Shown piece by piece: positions 28,870-37,702 of a DNA stretch of 64,000 bases. Under the pieces are notes generated by a model that ran no database searches, was not told the origin of the DNA, and saw only the letters and a list, made by a program, of their open reading frames with translations. Position numbers and translations under genes: made by a program. The DNA is from Nonomuraea glycinis (lineage in GTDB: Bacteria > Actinomycetota > Actinomycetes > Streptosporangiales > Streptosporangiaceae), in the NCBI RefSeq assembly GCF_014646515.1, contig NZ_BMNK01000002.1, positions 579,343 through 643,342 on the forward strand, read 5' to 3'. Each line of letters starts with the position of its first letter. The stretch's first letter is position 1.

Positions 28870-30174
28870 TCACGGCTGGCGGCGGGCCGCGGTGATCTCG
28901 GTGAGCCGGATCTCCAGCTCGTCGCGGCAGGCTGGGTCGAGCCTGCCTTCGCGTTCCCGGTCGGCCAGCTTGCGGCGCAGCCCGGCCAGGCCGGACTCCT
29001 CCTTGCCTGGCGTCACCAAGGAGCCGCGCAGCACCTGCTTGATGTCGAGGGCGACGTCGCCGCCGGTGGATCCGCAGACGCCGGGCCGCTCCAGCGTCGC
29101 GTGGAAGCCGTCGACGGCCTGCCGGACGGTGTGCACCTCGACCTGCACCCGCTCGGTGAGCCGGTGGGAGGCGGTGACGGAGGGGACGGCGGAGGGGACG
29201 GCGGAGGGGACGGCAGAGGGGACGGCGGAGGGGGTGGCGGAGGGGGTGGGCGCCGTCACCACGGGACCGAGCTCGCCCGGCGGATACTCCAGCCAGGCCA
29301 GAAGGGACAGGGCGAGCACGCCGGCCCCGGCCCCGGCCATCGCCAGGCCGCGCCGTACGCGCTTGCCGAGTTTGAGTGCGGCGGTGAGCGCGTCGGCGGC
29401 CGCGGCCGCCGAGGGCCGGCGGTCCGGGTCGTGGGCGAGGCAGCGCTGGCAGAGCGCCGCCACCGAGTGCGGCACCCCGGTCAGGCGCGGTGGCGGAGCG
29501 GTGCGGCGGGCCGCCTCAAGCTGCTCCCAGGTGGTCTCGGGGTATGGCGTACGGCCGGTGATCATGGCGAACAGCAGCACGCCGAGCGCGTAGACGTCAA
29601 CGGCCGGATGGGTGGCCGCGCCGTCGAGCCGCTCCGGGGCGACGTAGGGAGGGGTGCCGCGGTCGTCGTCGGGGGTGCCGGCCCGAGCCGCGATCCCGAA
29701 GTCGAGCAGCTTCGGCCCGTCGGGCGTGAGCAGCACGTTCTCGGCGGTGACGTCCCGGTGGACCAGGCCACGGGCGTGCCCGGCGGCCAGGACCCGGGCC
29801 ATGCGCACCCCGATGCTCGCGGCCTCGGGCCACGGCAGCGGGCCCTCGGCGATGCGCTCGGCCAGCGGCGTCCCGTCCAGCAGGGGCATCACGACGAAGG
29901 CCGCGACGGCGCCGTTCCTGGTCACGGCCTCGCCGTAGTCGTAGATCTCGATGGCGTCCGGATGGAGGAGCCGGGCGGCGGCGCGCGCCTCGGTGCGCGC
30001 GCGGGCGCGGTCGCCGAGCCCCGTCTGCAGGGACGAGGTCACCACCTTGACCGCCACCGTGCGCTGCAACGACTGGTCGAAGGCCCGCCAGATCACCGAC
30101 ATGCCGCCGGCGGCCAGCGGCTCCAGCAGCAGATATCTGCGGGCCAGGAGGTCCCCGGGTTCATGCCGAGTCAC
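28870..30174 (-). CDS. membrane Ser/Thr protein kinase with extracytoplasmic domain
   Basis: 434 aa. Kinase domain 1-270: GGMSVIWRAFD glycine loop, AVKVV lysine, catalytic loop VHRDVTAENVLL with intact HRD, LLDFGIA and PYVAPERLDG. One membrane segment (GLAMAGAGAGVLALSLLAW) precedes a repetitive linker of Ala-Val-Pro-Ser units and a 100-residue outer domain with two cysteines and no PASTA repeats. The GTG start overlaps the celR stop by 14 bp, so the two are probably one transcript. That suggests a kinase tied to cellulose sensing; its substrate is unknown. Confidence 0.9.
   Translation of the reverse strand: MTRHEPGDLLARRYLLLEPLAAGGMSVIWRAFDQSLQRTVAVKVVTSSLQTGLGDRARARTEARAAARLLHPDAIEIYDYGEAVTRNGAVAAFVVMPLLDGTPLAERIAEGPLPWPEAASIGVRMARVLAAGHARGLVHRDVTAENVLLTPDGPKLLDFGIAARAGTPDDDRGTPPYVAPERLDGAATHPAVDVYALGVLLFAMITGRTPYPETTWEQLEAARRTAPPPRLTGVPHSVAALCQRCLAHDPDRRPSAAAAADALTAALKLGKRVRRGLAMAGAGAGVLALSLLAWLEYPPGELGPVVTAPTPSATPSAVPSAVPSAVPSAVPSVTASHRLTERVQVEVHTVRQAVDGFHATLERPGVCGSTGGDVALDIKQVLRGSLVTPGKEESGLAGLRRKLADREREGRLDPACRDELEIRLTEITAARRQP
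29179..29250. repeat. 12-bp coding minisatellite in the kinase gene
   Basis: Six tandem 12-bp units (GGAGGGGACGGC and variants), each encoding one four-residue Ala-Val-Pro-Ser unit of the juxtamembrane linker. The last two units are more diverged (Thr-Pro-Ser type). Confidence 0.88.
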
Positions 30175-31132
30175 GGACGATCAGTTCCGTCGGGAGGATG
30201 GGGTCGATGCCGGTCGTACCGGACAGGAGCAGCCGGGTGGCGATCGTGGCGACCTCCTCGACGGGCTGTCGGACCGTGGTCAGTGCCGGGTTGGTGCGCC
30301 TGGCGAGGGGCGCGTCGTCGAAGCCGATCACCGCGACGTCGGCGGGCACCCTGCGCCCGGCCCGGCGCAGTGCCTGGATCGCGCCCGCGGCCATCAGGTC
30401 GGAGGCGGCGAAGATCGCGTCGAGCCCGGGGGCGTGGCGGAGCAGCCACTGCGTGGCGTGCGTGCCGGAGGCGGCGGTGAAGTCCCCGTAGGCGACGGGC
30501 ACGTCGGCGACGCCCGCCTCGCGCAGCGTGCTCACCAGACCGTCGAGCCGGTCGCGGGCGGCGGGCAGCGAGGGCGGGCCGCCGATGGCGGCCACGGCCC
30601 GGCGGCCGGTCAGCAGCAGGTGCTCGGCCGCCTGCCGGCCGCCGTCGCGGTTGTCCACGTCGGTGTACGGAAGCTTGAGGTCGTGCGGCGGCCGGCCGAT
30701 GTTGCGCACGGTGATGCCGGAGGTGCACAGCTTGATCGCCAGGGGGTGCCGCTCCCGCGCGCCGACCAGGAGCACCGCGCCGGACAGCGCGGGGAGGATG
30801 GAGGAGGTCGGGCTGACGGTCGTCACCATGAGGTGGGTGCCGTGCTCGGCGACGACGGCGCCGGTGGCCGCGAGGAGCCGGGCATAGTACGGCTCGGTGA
30901 ATAATCGCGGTAACTGATCGCAGACCACCACGGTGACCCCGGCCGCGGCGCCGCTGGAGACCGAGCCCCTGGGCGCCCGGTGACGCACATAGCCCATCCG
31001 CGAGACCGCTTCGTAGACCTGGCGCCGGGTCGACGTGCTGACCCGCACCGAGCCGGTGAGGACTCGGGAGGCGGTCGCCGGGGAAACCCCGGCGGCCGCG
31101 GCGACCTGTGCAAGTGTGGGCTGCTCGGACAT
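30161..31132 (-). CDS. celR: LacI-family cellulose-utilisation repressor (CelR/CebR)
   Basis: 323 aa. LacI helix-turn-helix at the N-terminus (TLAQVAAAAGVSPATASRVL, hinge SRMGYVRH), then a periplasmic-binding-like effector domain (IFAASDLMAAGAIQALR, VIGFDDAPLARRTNPALTTV). CelR/CebR proteins bind TGGGAGCGCTCCCA and release it on cellobiose or cello-oligosaccharides. Four perfect copies of that site occur here, including one upstream of this gene, so it controls GH6, GH48, the LPMO operon and itself. Overlaps the kinase gene downstream. The CelR assignment rests on family plus operator content. Confidence 0.92.
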   Translation of the reverse strand: MSEQPTLAQVAAAAGVSPATASRVLTGSVRVSTSTRRQVYEAVSRMGYVRHRAPRGSVSSGAAAGVTVVVCDQLPRLFTEPYYARLLAATGAVVAEHGTHLMVTTVSPTSSILPALSGAVLLVGARERHPLAIKLCTSGITVRNIGRPPHDLKLPYTDVDNRDGGRQAAEHLLLTGRRAVAAIGGPPSLPAARDRLDGLVSTLREAGVADVPVAYGDFTAASGTHATQWLLRHAPGLDAIFAASDLMAAGAIQALRRAGRRVPADVAVIGFDDAPLARRTNPALTTVRQPVEEVATIATRLLLSGTTGIDPILPTELIVRDSA

Positions 31133-31159
31133 GCGTCAGCACCTCGCGACAAAGATCCC

Positions 31160-31173
31160 TGGGAGCGCTCCCA
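31160..31173. promoter_or_regulatory. CelR operator, celR-kinase operon
   Basis: Perfect TGGGAGCGCTCCCA, 28 bp upstream of the celR start, implying autoregulation. Confidence 0.92.
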
Positions 31174-31232
31174 CGTTACCAATGTTTCCGCGTCGTTAAC
31201 AGGCCCACTGTACGCGTAGTTAGGCGCCAGTA

Positions 31233-31262
31233 AGAGGGTCCCCGGTCGGCCGGGGACCCTCT
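31233..31262 (-). terminator. hairpin terminator after the PBP gene
   Basis: 13-bp perfect stem AGAGGGTCCCCGG (31233-31245), loop TCGG, complement at 31250-31262, 6 bp past the PBP stop codon. Confidence 0.85.
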
Positions 31263-31268
31263 GCGCGC

Positions 31269-33434
31269 TTACCTGCCGCCGGGCGGATCCGCGAGGGTGA
31301 AGTCGTCGTCCCCCACGTCGGGCAGGTCATCGGGCCCTCTGCGGTCCTCGTCGGGCTGCTGCCGCACGGGCGCGCAGCCCTGGCCGCAGCCGCCGAAGCG
31401 AGCCGAGTCGATCGGCGGGAACGGCGTCGCCGGGACTCCCTTCAGGGCCACCAGCATGGTGTCCTTGAAGATGGGGCCGGGCACGCTGGCGCCGAAGACC
31501 GAGCCGTAGTAGCGGCCGCCGATGGTGACGTTGTTCAGCTTGTACTTCTGCGAGCCGCGCGGGTCGCCGATGCTGACCGCACCCGCCAGATCGGGGGTGA
31601 ACCCGGCGAACCAGGCCGTGGCCTGGGCGTCGGAGGTGCCGGTCTTGCCCGCCACGGGACGGCCGATGCCGCCGACCCCGCGCATCGTGCCCTCGGTGAA
31701 GACGCCGGTCAGCACGTTGGCGGCGGCGTCGGCCACCTCCTTGTCCATCACCTGCTTGCACGTCGGCTGATACTTCTTGACCTTGCCGTAGCGGTCGGTG
31801 ATCTGGGTGACGACCATGGGCTCGCAGTATTTGCCGCGGGCCGCGATGGAGGCGTAGGCGTTGGCGACGGTCACCGGGTCCATCTCGTTCGTGCCGAGCG
31901 TGAACGTGGAGAACTCCAGCAGGTCCAGGCCGTCGGCGCGCTTGATGCCCAGCGACTTGGCGGTCTTGATGGTGTCGCAGAGGCCGACCTTCTCCTCCAG
32001 CTTCATGAAGAAGGTGTTGACCGAGCCCCAGGTGCCCGTCTGCAGCGTCTTGAAGCCGCCCGACCCCTCGTCGTTGGTGACGGTGTGTGTCGGGTCGGCG
32101 ATGCTCTCGCCCTTGCAGTTCTTGAACGTCGAGTAGAACGGGGCGCGATAACCGGCCCCCACCGAGAAGCCGTCGTTGACCTTCATGCCCTCCTTGAGGG
32201 CGGTGAGCAGGGTGAACGTCTTGAACGTCGAGCCGGGCTGGAAACCGGTGCCCCCGCCGTGCTCCGCGTCGGCCACCACGTTGTAGGACATCTCGTTCTT
32301 GCGCTTGGAGTTGCCGTACTTGCGGCTGGCGGCCATCGCCTTGATCTGCCCGGTGCCGGGCTCCACCAGGGCCTCGGAGGCGACCGGGTGATCGGAGGCG
32401 AAGACGTGCTTCTTGATCGCGGCCTCGGCGGCCTTCTGCATCTTGGGGTCGAGCGTGGTCTTGATCGTCAGGCCGCCGCGGTTGAGGAGCTGGGCGCGCT
32501 GCTTCTTCGTCTTGGCGAAGACCGGGTTGCGGAGCACCTCGGCGCGCACGTACATGCAGTAGTACGGATAGCGGCTGGCCCCGCAACCGCCGGGCAGCTC
32601 GGTGCCCTTGTAGCCCAGCTTCTTCTTCTTGGCCGCCTCGGCCTCTTCCGGCGTGATCTTATCGAGCTGGTCCATCCGGTAGAGCACCAAGTTGCGCCGC
32701 TCGAGCAGCCGTTTGCGGTGGTCCTTGCCGAGGTTGGGGTCGGTCCTGTTGGGGTCCTGCACCGCGCCGGCCAGGGTGGCGGCCTGCGCCAGGTCGAGCT
32801 CAGAGGCCTTCACGCCGAAGAACCGCTTGGCCGCGGCCTCGATGCCGTTGGCCCCCGCACCGAAGTAGGCGATGTTGAGGTACTTCTCAAGGATCTGGTC
32901 CTTGGTGTACTTCTTCTCGATCGCCATCGCGTAGCGCAGCTCATTGAGCTTGCGGGCGTAGCTGGTCTCCAGGGCCTTGGCCTTCTCCTCCTCGGTGTCC
33001 GCGGAGTTGTACAGCACCTGCTTGACGTACTGCTGGGTGATGCTGGAGCCGCCCTGGGCGACGCCGCCCGCCGTGAAGTTCTTGGCCAGGGCGCGGATGG
33101 TGCCCTCGATGTCGATGGCGCCGTGCTCGTAGAAGCGGAAGTCCTCGATCGAGATGATGGCGGTCTTCATCACCTCGGAGACGTCGGCCAGCGGGATGAC
33201 CTCGCGGTACTCCTCGTAGAACTGGGCGATCTGGTTGCCCTTGGCGTCCAGGATCTCAGTCTTCTCCGCCAGCGGCGGCTCTTTCAGGTCCTCGGGCTTG
33301 AGGTTCAGGTCTTCTGACGCGGTGATGAACATCGCGCCGGCGCCGCCGATCGCCGGTAGCGCGATGGCCGCCGTCAGCACGCCCGCGGCGGCGGCCGCTC
33401 CCGCCAGTCGAAGGATGTTCGAACCACGGCTCAT
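31269..33434 (-). CDS. class A penicillin-binding protein (transglycosylase/transpeptidase)
   Basis: 721 aa from the ATG at 33434, chosen for GGGAGG 10 nt upstream; in-frame starts exist 24 and 51 bp further up. One N-terminal membrane segment, then GT51 glycosyltransferase (IEDFRFYEHGAIDIEGT, QGGSSITQQYVKQ) and transpeptidase domains with SxxK (GSTFKTF), SVN and KTGTS motifs. It polymerises and cross-links peptidoglycan outside the membrane. The acidic Pro/Asp-rich tail follows a cysteine pair. Single-gene unit with its own terminator. Confidence 0.95.
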   Translation of the reverse strand: MSRGSNILRLAGAAAAAGVLTAAIALPAIGGAGAMFITASEDLNLKPEDLKEPPLAEKTEILDAKGNQIAQFYEEYREVIPLADVSEVMKTAIISIEDFRFYEHGAIDIEGTIRALAKNFTAGGVAQGGSSITQQYVKQVLYNSADTEEEKAKALETSYARKLNELRYAMAIEKKYTKDQILEKYLNIAYFGAGANGIEAAAKRFFGVKASELDLAQAATLAGAVQDPNRTDPNLGKDHRKRLLERRNLVLYRMDQLDKITPEEAEAAKKKKLGYKGTELPGGCGASRYPYYCMYVRAEVLRNPVFAKTKKQRAQLLNRGGLTIKTTLDPKMQKAAEAAIKKHVFASDHPVASEALVEPGTGQIKAMAASRKYGNSKRKNEMSYNVVADAEHGGGTGFQPGSTFKTFTLLTALKEGMKVNDGFSVGAGYRAPFYSTFKNCKGESIADPTHTVTNDEGSGGFKTLQTGTWGSVNTFFMKLEEKVGLCDTIKTAKSLGIKRADGLDLLEFSTFTLGTNEMDPVTVANAYASIAARGKYCEPMVVTQITDRYGKVKKYQPTCKQVMDKEVADAAANVLTGVFTEGTMRGVGGIGRPVAGKTGTSDAQATAWFAGFTPDLAGAVSIGDPRGSQKYKLNNVTIGGRYYGSVFGASVPGPIFKDTMLVALKGVPATPFPPIDSARFGGCGQGCAPVRQQPDEDRRGPDDLPDVGDDDFTLADPPGGR

Positions 33435-33660
33435 GTGATAGAACCTCCCTTTCGCCATGAGAACCACTTCAAACCTTATAGGCACGGCGATTCAGCTGAC
33501 TCCGTATAGGGGCGAATGCCGCAGTGGCGGACGTCACCCGGCAGACCAGGACGCCAGATCCGGTCAAGATACGCCACCGACCGCGGGTTTCCGGGAACCC
33601 CGGGAACTTGGTGATCGTTTCAGGTACGGTCGCGAGCCGTACCTGAACGGAGAGTATGCA

Positions 33661-34617
33661 GTGGTATTCAAGAGAATGCTGGGCGCCTTCGGCGTCGGAG
33701 CCCCCTCGGTGGACACCGTCCTCACCACGCCGCGGGTGCGGCCGGGTGGCACGCTGACGGGGCAGGTGCGGTTGAAGGGCGGCGAGTTCGACGCCGACAT
33801 CGAGCACGTGACGCTGGGGCTGGTCGCCCGTGCCGAGGTGGAGCACGCCGAGGGCGAGCACAGCGGCGCGGCCGAGCTCTACCGGATGCGGGTCTCCGGC
33901 CCGTTCAAGCTCGCCAAGGGCGAGGACAAGGTCATCCCGTTCGAGACCCCCGTGTCGTGGGAGACGCCGATCAGCGAGGTGCGCGGGCAACCGCTGACCG
34001 GGATGGCGCTGGGTGTCCGCACCGAGCTGGCCATCGCCAAGGCCGTCGACAAGGGCGACCTGGACCCGATCTCGGTCGAGCCGCTGCCCTCGCAGGAGCG
34101 GGTGCTGGAGGCGTTCCTGGCGCTCGGCTTCACCTTCAAGTCGGCGGACCTGGAGGCGGGCCAGATCTACGGCGTCCGCCAGGAGCTGGCCTTCTACCAG
34201 GAGATCGAGTTCTACGGCCCGCCCGGACGGATCAAGGAGGCGGAGCTGACCTTCGTCACCGACGCCGACGGGATGGACATCGTCATCGAGGCGGACAAGC
34301 GGTCCGGGCACGGATCGAGTGACGCGATCGGCCGGTTCCGGGTCCGCCACGAGGAAGCGCTGCGGATGGACTGGGTCGCCGAGCTCGGCGACTGGCTGCG
34401 CAACCTGGAGCAGCACGGGCACGGCAGCCATCACGGTGGCCATCACGGCGAGCATCACCATCACGAGGAGCACCACCACCACGGCGGCGGCGGAATGGGC
34501 GGGGTGGGCGGCATGGTCGCGGCCGGCGCCCTGGGCGTGGCCGGCGGACTGGTCGCCGGCGAGATCATCGAAGAGGTGTTCGAGGGCGACGACGAGGGCG
34601 GGGACGGCGACTGGTAG
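33661..34617 (+). CDS. Spo0M-family sporulation control protein
   Basis: 318 aa from the GTG at 33661 (GGAG 8 nt upstream). Arrestin-like Spo0M fold: FKRMLGAFGVGAPSVDTVL, GGTLTGQVRLKGG, IPFETPVSWETPISEV, FYQEIEFYGPP. The C-terminus has a His/Gly-rich stretch (GHHGEHHHHEEHHHHGG) and a hydrophobic glycine-rich segment (VAAGALGVAGGLVAGEI), which could bind metal and membranes. In Bacillus Spo0M affects sporulation and cytoskeletal functions; its role in actinomycetes is less clear. It ends 15 bp from the convergent GT4 gene. Confidence 0.88.
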   Translation: MVFKRMLGAFGVGAPSVDTVLTTPRVRPGGTLTGQVRLKGGEFDADIEHVTLGLVARAEVEHAEGEHSGAAELYRMRVSGPFKLAKGEDKVIPFETPVSWETPISEVRGQPLTGMALGVRTELAIAKAVDKGDLDPISVEPLPSQERVLEAFLALGFTFKSADLEAGQIYGVRQELAFYQEIEFYGPPGRIKEAELTFVTDADGMDIVIEADKRSGHGSSDAIGRFRVRHEEALRMDWVAELGDWLRNLEQHGHGSHHGGHHGEHHHHEEHHHHGGGGMGGVGGMVAAGALGVAGGLVAGEIIEEVFEGDDEGGDGDW

Positions 34618-34632
34618 CCGCCGTCCGCTTCG

Positions 34633-35793
34633 TCAGGCGTTGACCTGTTCGCCGTGCAGCAGCTCGGTGAACAGGTTCTCCCACATCGGCATCACGACGT
34701 CTGGCGCGTAGGCATGGGCGGCCGCGGCGGCCGCGGCGCCCATCTCCAGCCGCCGCCTCCGGTCGGACACGACCTCCCTGAGCGCGACGGCGAGCGCGTC
34801 GGCATCCCTCGGCGGCACCAGGATCCCGTCGACGCCGTCGGTCAGCACGTCACGCGGCCCGGTGGGACAGTCGAAGGCGACGATGGGCAGCGCGTGCGTC
34901 ATGGCCTCGATCATCACCATCGGCAGCCCCTCGAACCGGGAGCTGAGCACGTAGACGGAGGAGGCGGCCAGCTCCTCATCGAGGCGCTCGGTGCGGCCCA
35001 TCAGCGCGATGTGGTCCTGCATGCCCAGCTCGTCGATCTTCGCGGACAGCTGGGCCTGCCTGGGGCCGGTGCCGAAGATGCGCAGCCGCCACTCCGGATG
35101 CTCCGCCACCACCTGGGCGAAGGCCGGGATGAGCAGGTCGAACCCCTTCTGGGGCACGAGCCGCCCGGCGGCGACCACGATCGGGTTGTCCTGCCTGGAG
35201 TGCCGCTGATCGGCTTTGTGCACCGCGTTGGGAATCGACACGATCTTGGACTTCGGCAGCAGCTCCTGGTATTCGAGCTGGTTGGTCCTGGTGAGCACGG
35301 CCACCGCGTCGAACCGGTCGTAGTAGCGGCCGATCTCCCGGCGGATGGTCTCCGGGTAGGCGTTCAGGTTCATGTGCTCCTGCGCCACCCGGATCACGCC
35401 CTTGCCGGCGCGGCGGGCCGAGATCAGGTTGAGCGCCGGCCGGGTGGTGACCAGGATGCCGTCGGTCAGCCCGGCGACGTAGTCCATGACCGCCTTCTCC
35501 ACCCGCTCGGTGAAGTAGTCGGCGGCGAACTCGCCCCGCGGCACCATCTTGCCCCGCACCCTGCGCCAGGCCTTGCGCCGCAGCGAGTCGGCCTGCCTGC
35601 CCTCGCGCTGGTCCACCAGCGTGCTGAGGCGGACGCTCGGATGGATGGCGAACTGCGGCTTGCCACGCCGGCGCACCACACTGACGATCTCCACGTCGTG
35701 CCCGGCTTTGACCATCGCGTTGGCCTGGTTGATCACCGTACGGATGGTGCCGCCCATGCCGTAGGCGTGCAGCATCAGGTAACGGATCTTCAC
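34633..35793 (-). CDS. GT4-family glycosyltransferase
   Basis: 386 aa. GT-B retaining transferase: N-terminal acceptor half opens YLMLHAYGMGGTIRTVINQA; donor half has VVAAGRLVPQKGFDLLI and the EX7E motif in FEGLPMVMIEAM. The GTG start overlaps the sulfotransferase stop (GTGA), so the two are translationally coupled. It probably builds a cell-surface glycan, but donor and acceptor are unknown. Confidence 0.9.
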   Translation of the reverse strand: MKIRYLMLHAYGMGGTIRTVINQANAMVKAGHDVEIVSVVRRRGKPQFAIHPSVRLSTLVDQREGRQADSLRRKAWRRVRGKMVPRGEFAADYFTERVEKAVMDYVAGLTDGILVTTRPALNLISARRAGKGVIRVAQEHMNLNAYPETIRREIGRYYDRFDAVAVLTRTNQLEYQELLPKSKIVSIPNAVHKADQRHSRQDNPIVVAAGRLVPQKGFDLLIPAFAQVVAEHPEWRLRIFGTGPRQAQLSAKIDELGMQDHIALMGRTERLDEELAASSVYVLSSRFEGLPMVMIEAMTHALPIVAFDCPTGPRDVLTDGVDGILVPPRDADALAVALREVVSDRRRRLEMGAAAAAAAHAYAPDVVMPMWENLFTELLHGEQVNA

Positions 35794-36662
35794 GGCAGAT
35801 ACCCCCAGCTCCGGCTGATGGGCTTCAGCGACTCGGGGATCGACTCCGGGTCGGGGAGCTCACGGCCGGGCTGTACGGTGCCCGAACGGATCTTGTCTCG
35901 CCAGTCGCCCAGGCCCTTCTGGATGACCGTCTGCTCGCCGTACGAGAGCATCTGCGGCTCCCAGTCCAGGCCGAGGAACGCGCAGATCTCGCGGGTCACC
36001 CGCTCCGGATCGGCGCTGAGGTCTTCGTAGCGCACGGTCAGGCCGGGCAGCGCCGCCTTGGCCCGCTGTACGGCCTTCATGTAGCGCAGCGCGTCCAGCG
36101 CGGCCTCCTCCGGGGTGCGTTTGTCGGGGCTCGCCTCGTGCCAGGACGTCGCGATGGAGGCGGGGTGGCGCAGCAGGAAGACGAAGCGCGCGTCGGGCCA
36201 GCAGGTGGCGATGCGCTCGTGGGCGAAGGCGTTGGCGGGCGTTTTGTCCACGATGAACCGCTTGCCGCTGCGGTGCAGCTCCCGATGCAGCACCCGGTCC
36301 CAGAGGAGATGCTCAAGGTCGGCCTGGTTGTGACCGAGTGCCGCCATCGCCTTCTGTGCCAGGCTCGTGCCGAAGTCCACCCGCAGCCGCCGTACGTGAA
36401 GCTCGTGCGGGGCGTGCAGTGCCGAATGGGCGTTGAGTATCGCGCGGAGCAGGGTGGAGCCGGACCGCACCGGCGAGATGATGAAGACGGGTGCGGTCAG
36501 CAACCGGTCGGCCCGCGGGTCCGCGGGCGGCCGGACCTCGACGTCGCTCGGCTTGGCCGGCGTCGGCGCGGACGCCTTGACGATCCCCTGGTTCCCTACT
36601 CGGTGGATCTGGATTCCGGTGAACCTGACAAGCGCCTTGTTGATCTTACGCTGCCAGCTCAT
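35790..36662 (-). CDS. PAPS-dependent sulfotransferase
   Basis: About 290 aa if started at the ATG at 36662 (MSWQRKINKALVRFTG); an in-frame GTG at 36740 would add 26 residues, and neither start has a good ribosome-binding site. The 5'-phosphosulfate loop is FIISPVRSGSTLLRAIL and the 3'-phosphate site FLLRHPASIATSW. It transfers sulfate from PAPS to an alcohol or amine on a sugar or lipid. The GTGA overlap with the GT4 gene suggests they make one sulfated glycoconjugate (inference). Confidence 0.85.
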   Translation of the reverse strand: MSWQRKINKALVRFTGIQIHRVGNQGIVKASAPTPAKPSDVEVRPPADPRADRLLTAPVFIISPVRSGSTLLRAILNAHSALHAPHELHVRRLRVDFGTSLAQKAMAALGHNQADLEHLLWDRVLHRELHRSGKRFIVDKTPANAFAHERIATCWPDARFVFLLRHPASIATSWHEASPDKRTPEEAALDALRYMKAVQRAKAALPGLTVRYEDLSADPERVTREICAFLGLDWEPQMLSYGEQTVIQKGLGDWRDKIRSGTVQPGRELPDPESIPESLKPISRSWGYLP

Positions 36663-36844
36663 GCCGAGGGACACTACCCAGCGTTCCTGGTAGTTACCTG
36701 GCAGCCTTAGGGCAGGTGGAGCAGGCACGGGAGGCGTCACGGTTTGCGGCTTTCAGGGCGGATATCCTCGGGTGCATCGTGTCGCTGTACGGCCCGTCGG
36801 AAGACCCGTGGAGCCTCACGTCCTACCTGAGGAGCGGATCATCG

Positions 36845-37504
36845 TTGGCTGAGAGAAGCAATGACCCGGTCGTGGTGATCGGCCTCGGCCGGTTCGGCAG
36901 TTCACTGGCTCTCGAGCTCACCCGGCGCGGCACCGAGGTGCTGGCCATCGACAACCGGCCCAAGATCGTGCAGGGCCTCGCGGGGAACATCACCCACCTC
37001 GCCACCGCCGACGCCACCGACCTCGACGCTCTGCAGCAGCTCGGCGTACCCGACTTCTACCGGGCCGTGGTGGCGATCGGCGACCTCGAAGCCAGCATCC
37101 TGACCGCTTCGCTGCTGGTGGAGCTGGAGATCGACGACATCTGGGCCAAGGCGGTCAGCCAGCAGCACCGGCGCATCCTCAGCCGGGTCGGCGCCCATCA
37201 CGTGGTGTTGCCCGAGCACGACATGGGGGAGCGCGTCGCCCACCTGGTGGGCGGGCGGCTGCTGGACTACATGGAGGTGGACGAGAACTTCGCGCTCATC
37301 AAGACCCGGCCGCCGAAGGAGTACGTCGGCCTCCCGCTGGGGGAGTCGGGGCTGCGGCGCAAGTACGGCGTCACGGTAGTGGCGGTCAAGAAGGAGAACG
37401 AGGAGTTCACCTACGCCACCGCCGACACCGAGCTGTCCTACGGCGACATCATCCTCGTCTCGGGCCGCACCGACCAGGTGGAACGCTTCGCCGACCTCAG
37501 CTGA
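36845..37504 (+). CDS. RCK-domain potassium transport regulator (TrkA/KtrA-like)
   Basis: 219 aa from a TTG at 36845 with GAGGAG 10 nt upstream; longer frames begin in sequence without coding character. RCK_N with VVVIGLGRFGSSLALEL (NAD(H)/ATP site) and an aspartate-ending second strand (VLAIDNRP), then RCK_C from about residue 135. It is a cytoplasmic gating subunit for a Trk/Ktr potassium channel; no channel gene is adjacent. An 18-bp tandem array starts over its last codons. Confidence 0.88.
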   Translation: MAERSNDPVVVIGLGRFGSSLALELTRRGTEVLAIDNRPKIVQGLAGNITHLATADATDLDALQQLGVPDFYRAVVAIGDLEASILTASLLVELEIDDIWAKAVSQQHRRILSRVGAHHVVLPEHDMGERVAHLVGGRLLDYMEVDENFALIKTRPPKEYVGLPLGESGLRRKYGVTVVAVKKENEEFTYATADTELSYGDIILVSGRTDQVERFADLS

Positions 37505-37596
37505 GCCGCCGACCTCAGCTGAGCCGCGACCTCGGCTGGACCGCCGACCTCGGCTGGACCGCCGACCTCGGCTGGACCGCCGACCTCGGCGGAGCC
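37490..37596. repeat. 18-bp tandem repeat array starting in the RCK gene stop region
   Basis: Six units of GCCGACCTCAGCTGAGCC or GCCGACCTCGGCTGGACC (one unit is 17 bp). The first unit contains the stop codon. Early units hold the palindrome CTCAGCTGAG and later ones the dyad GCCGA-CC-TCGGC, so the transcript could form a row of small hairpins that act as a terminator. Confidence 0.92.
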
Positions 37597-37702
37597 GCGG
37601 TCATCCGTCGGCCGTACGGCGTTCGCGTCGCCGTCACTCGCCGTTCCAAGCCGTCGATCTAGGGTTTCCCCTCGGAGCGCAGCCCCGCGACGGGAGGACC
37701 CC

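Noticed and set aside
29179..29250. possible regulatory repeat
   Set aside because: The 12-bp units are in frame and encode the linker of the kinase, so they are coding repeats.
37490..37596. possible CRISPR array
   Set aside because: Repeats are contiguous 18-bp units with no spacers and no cas genes nearby.
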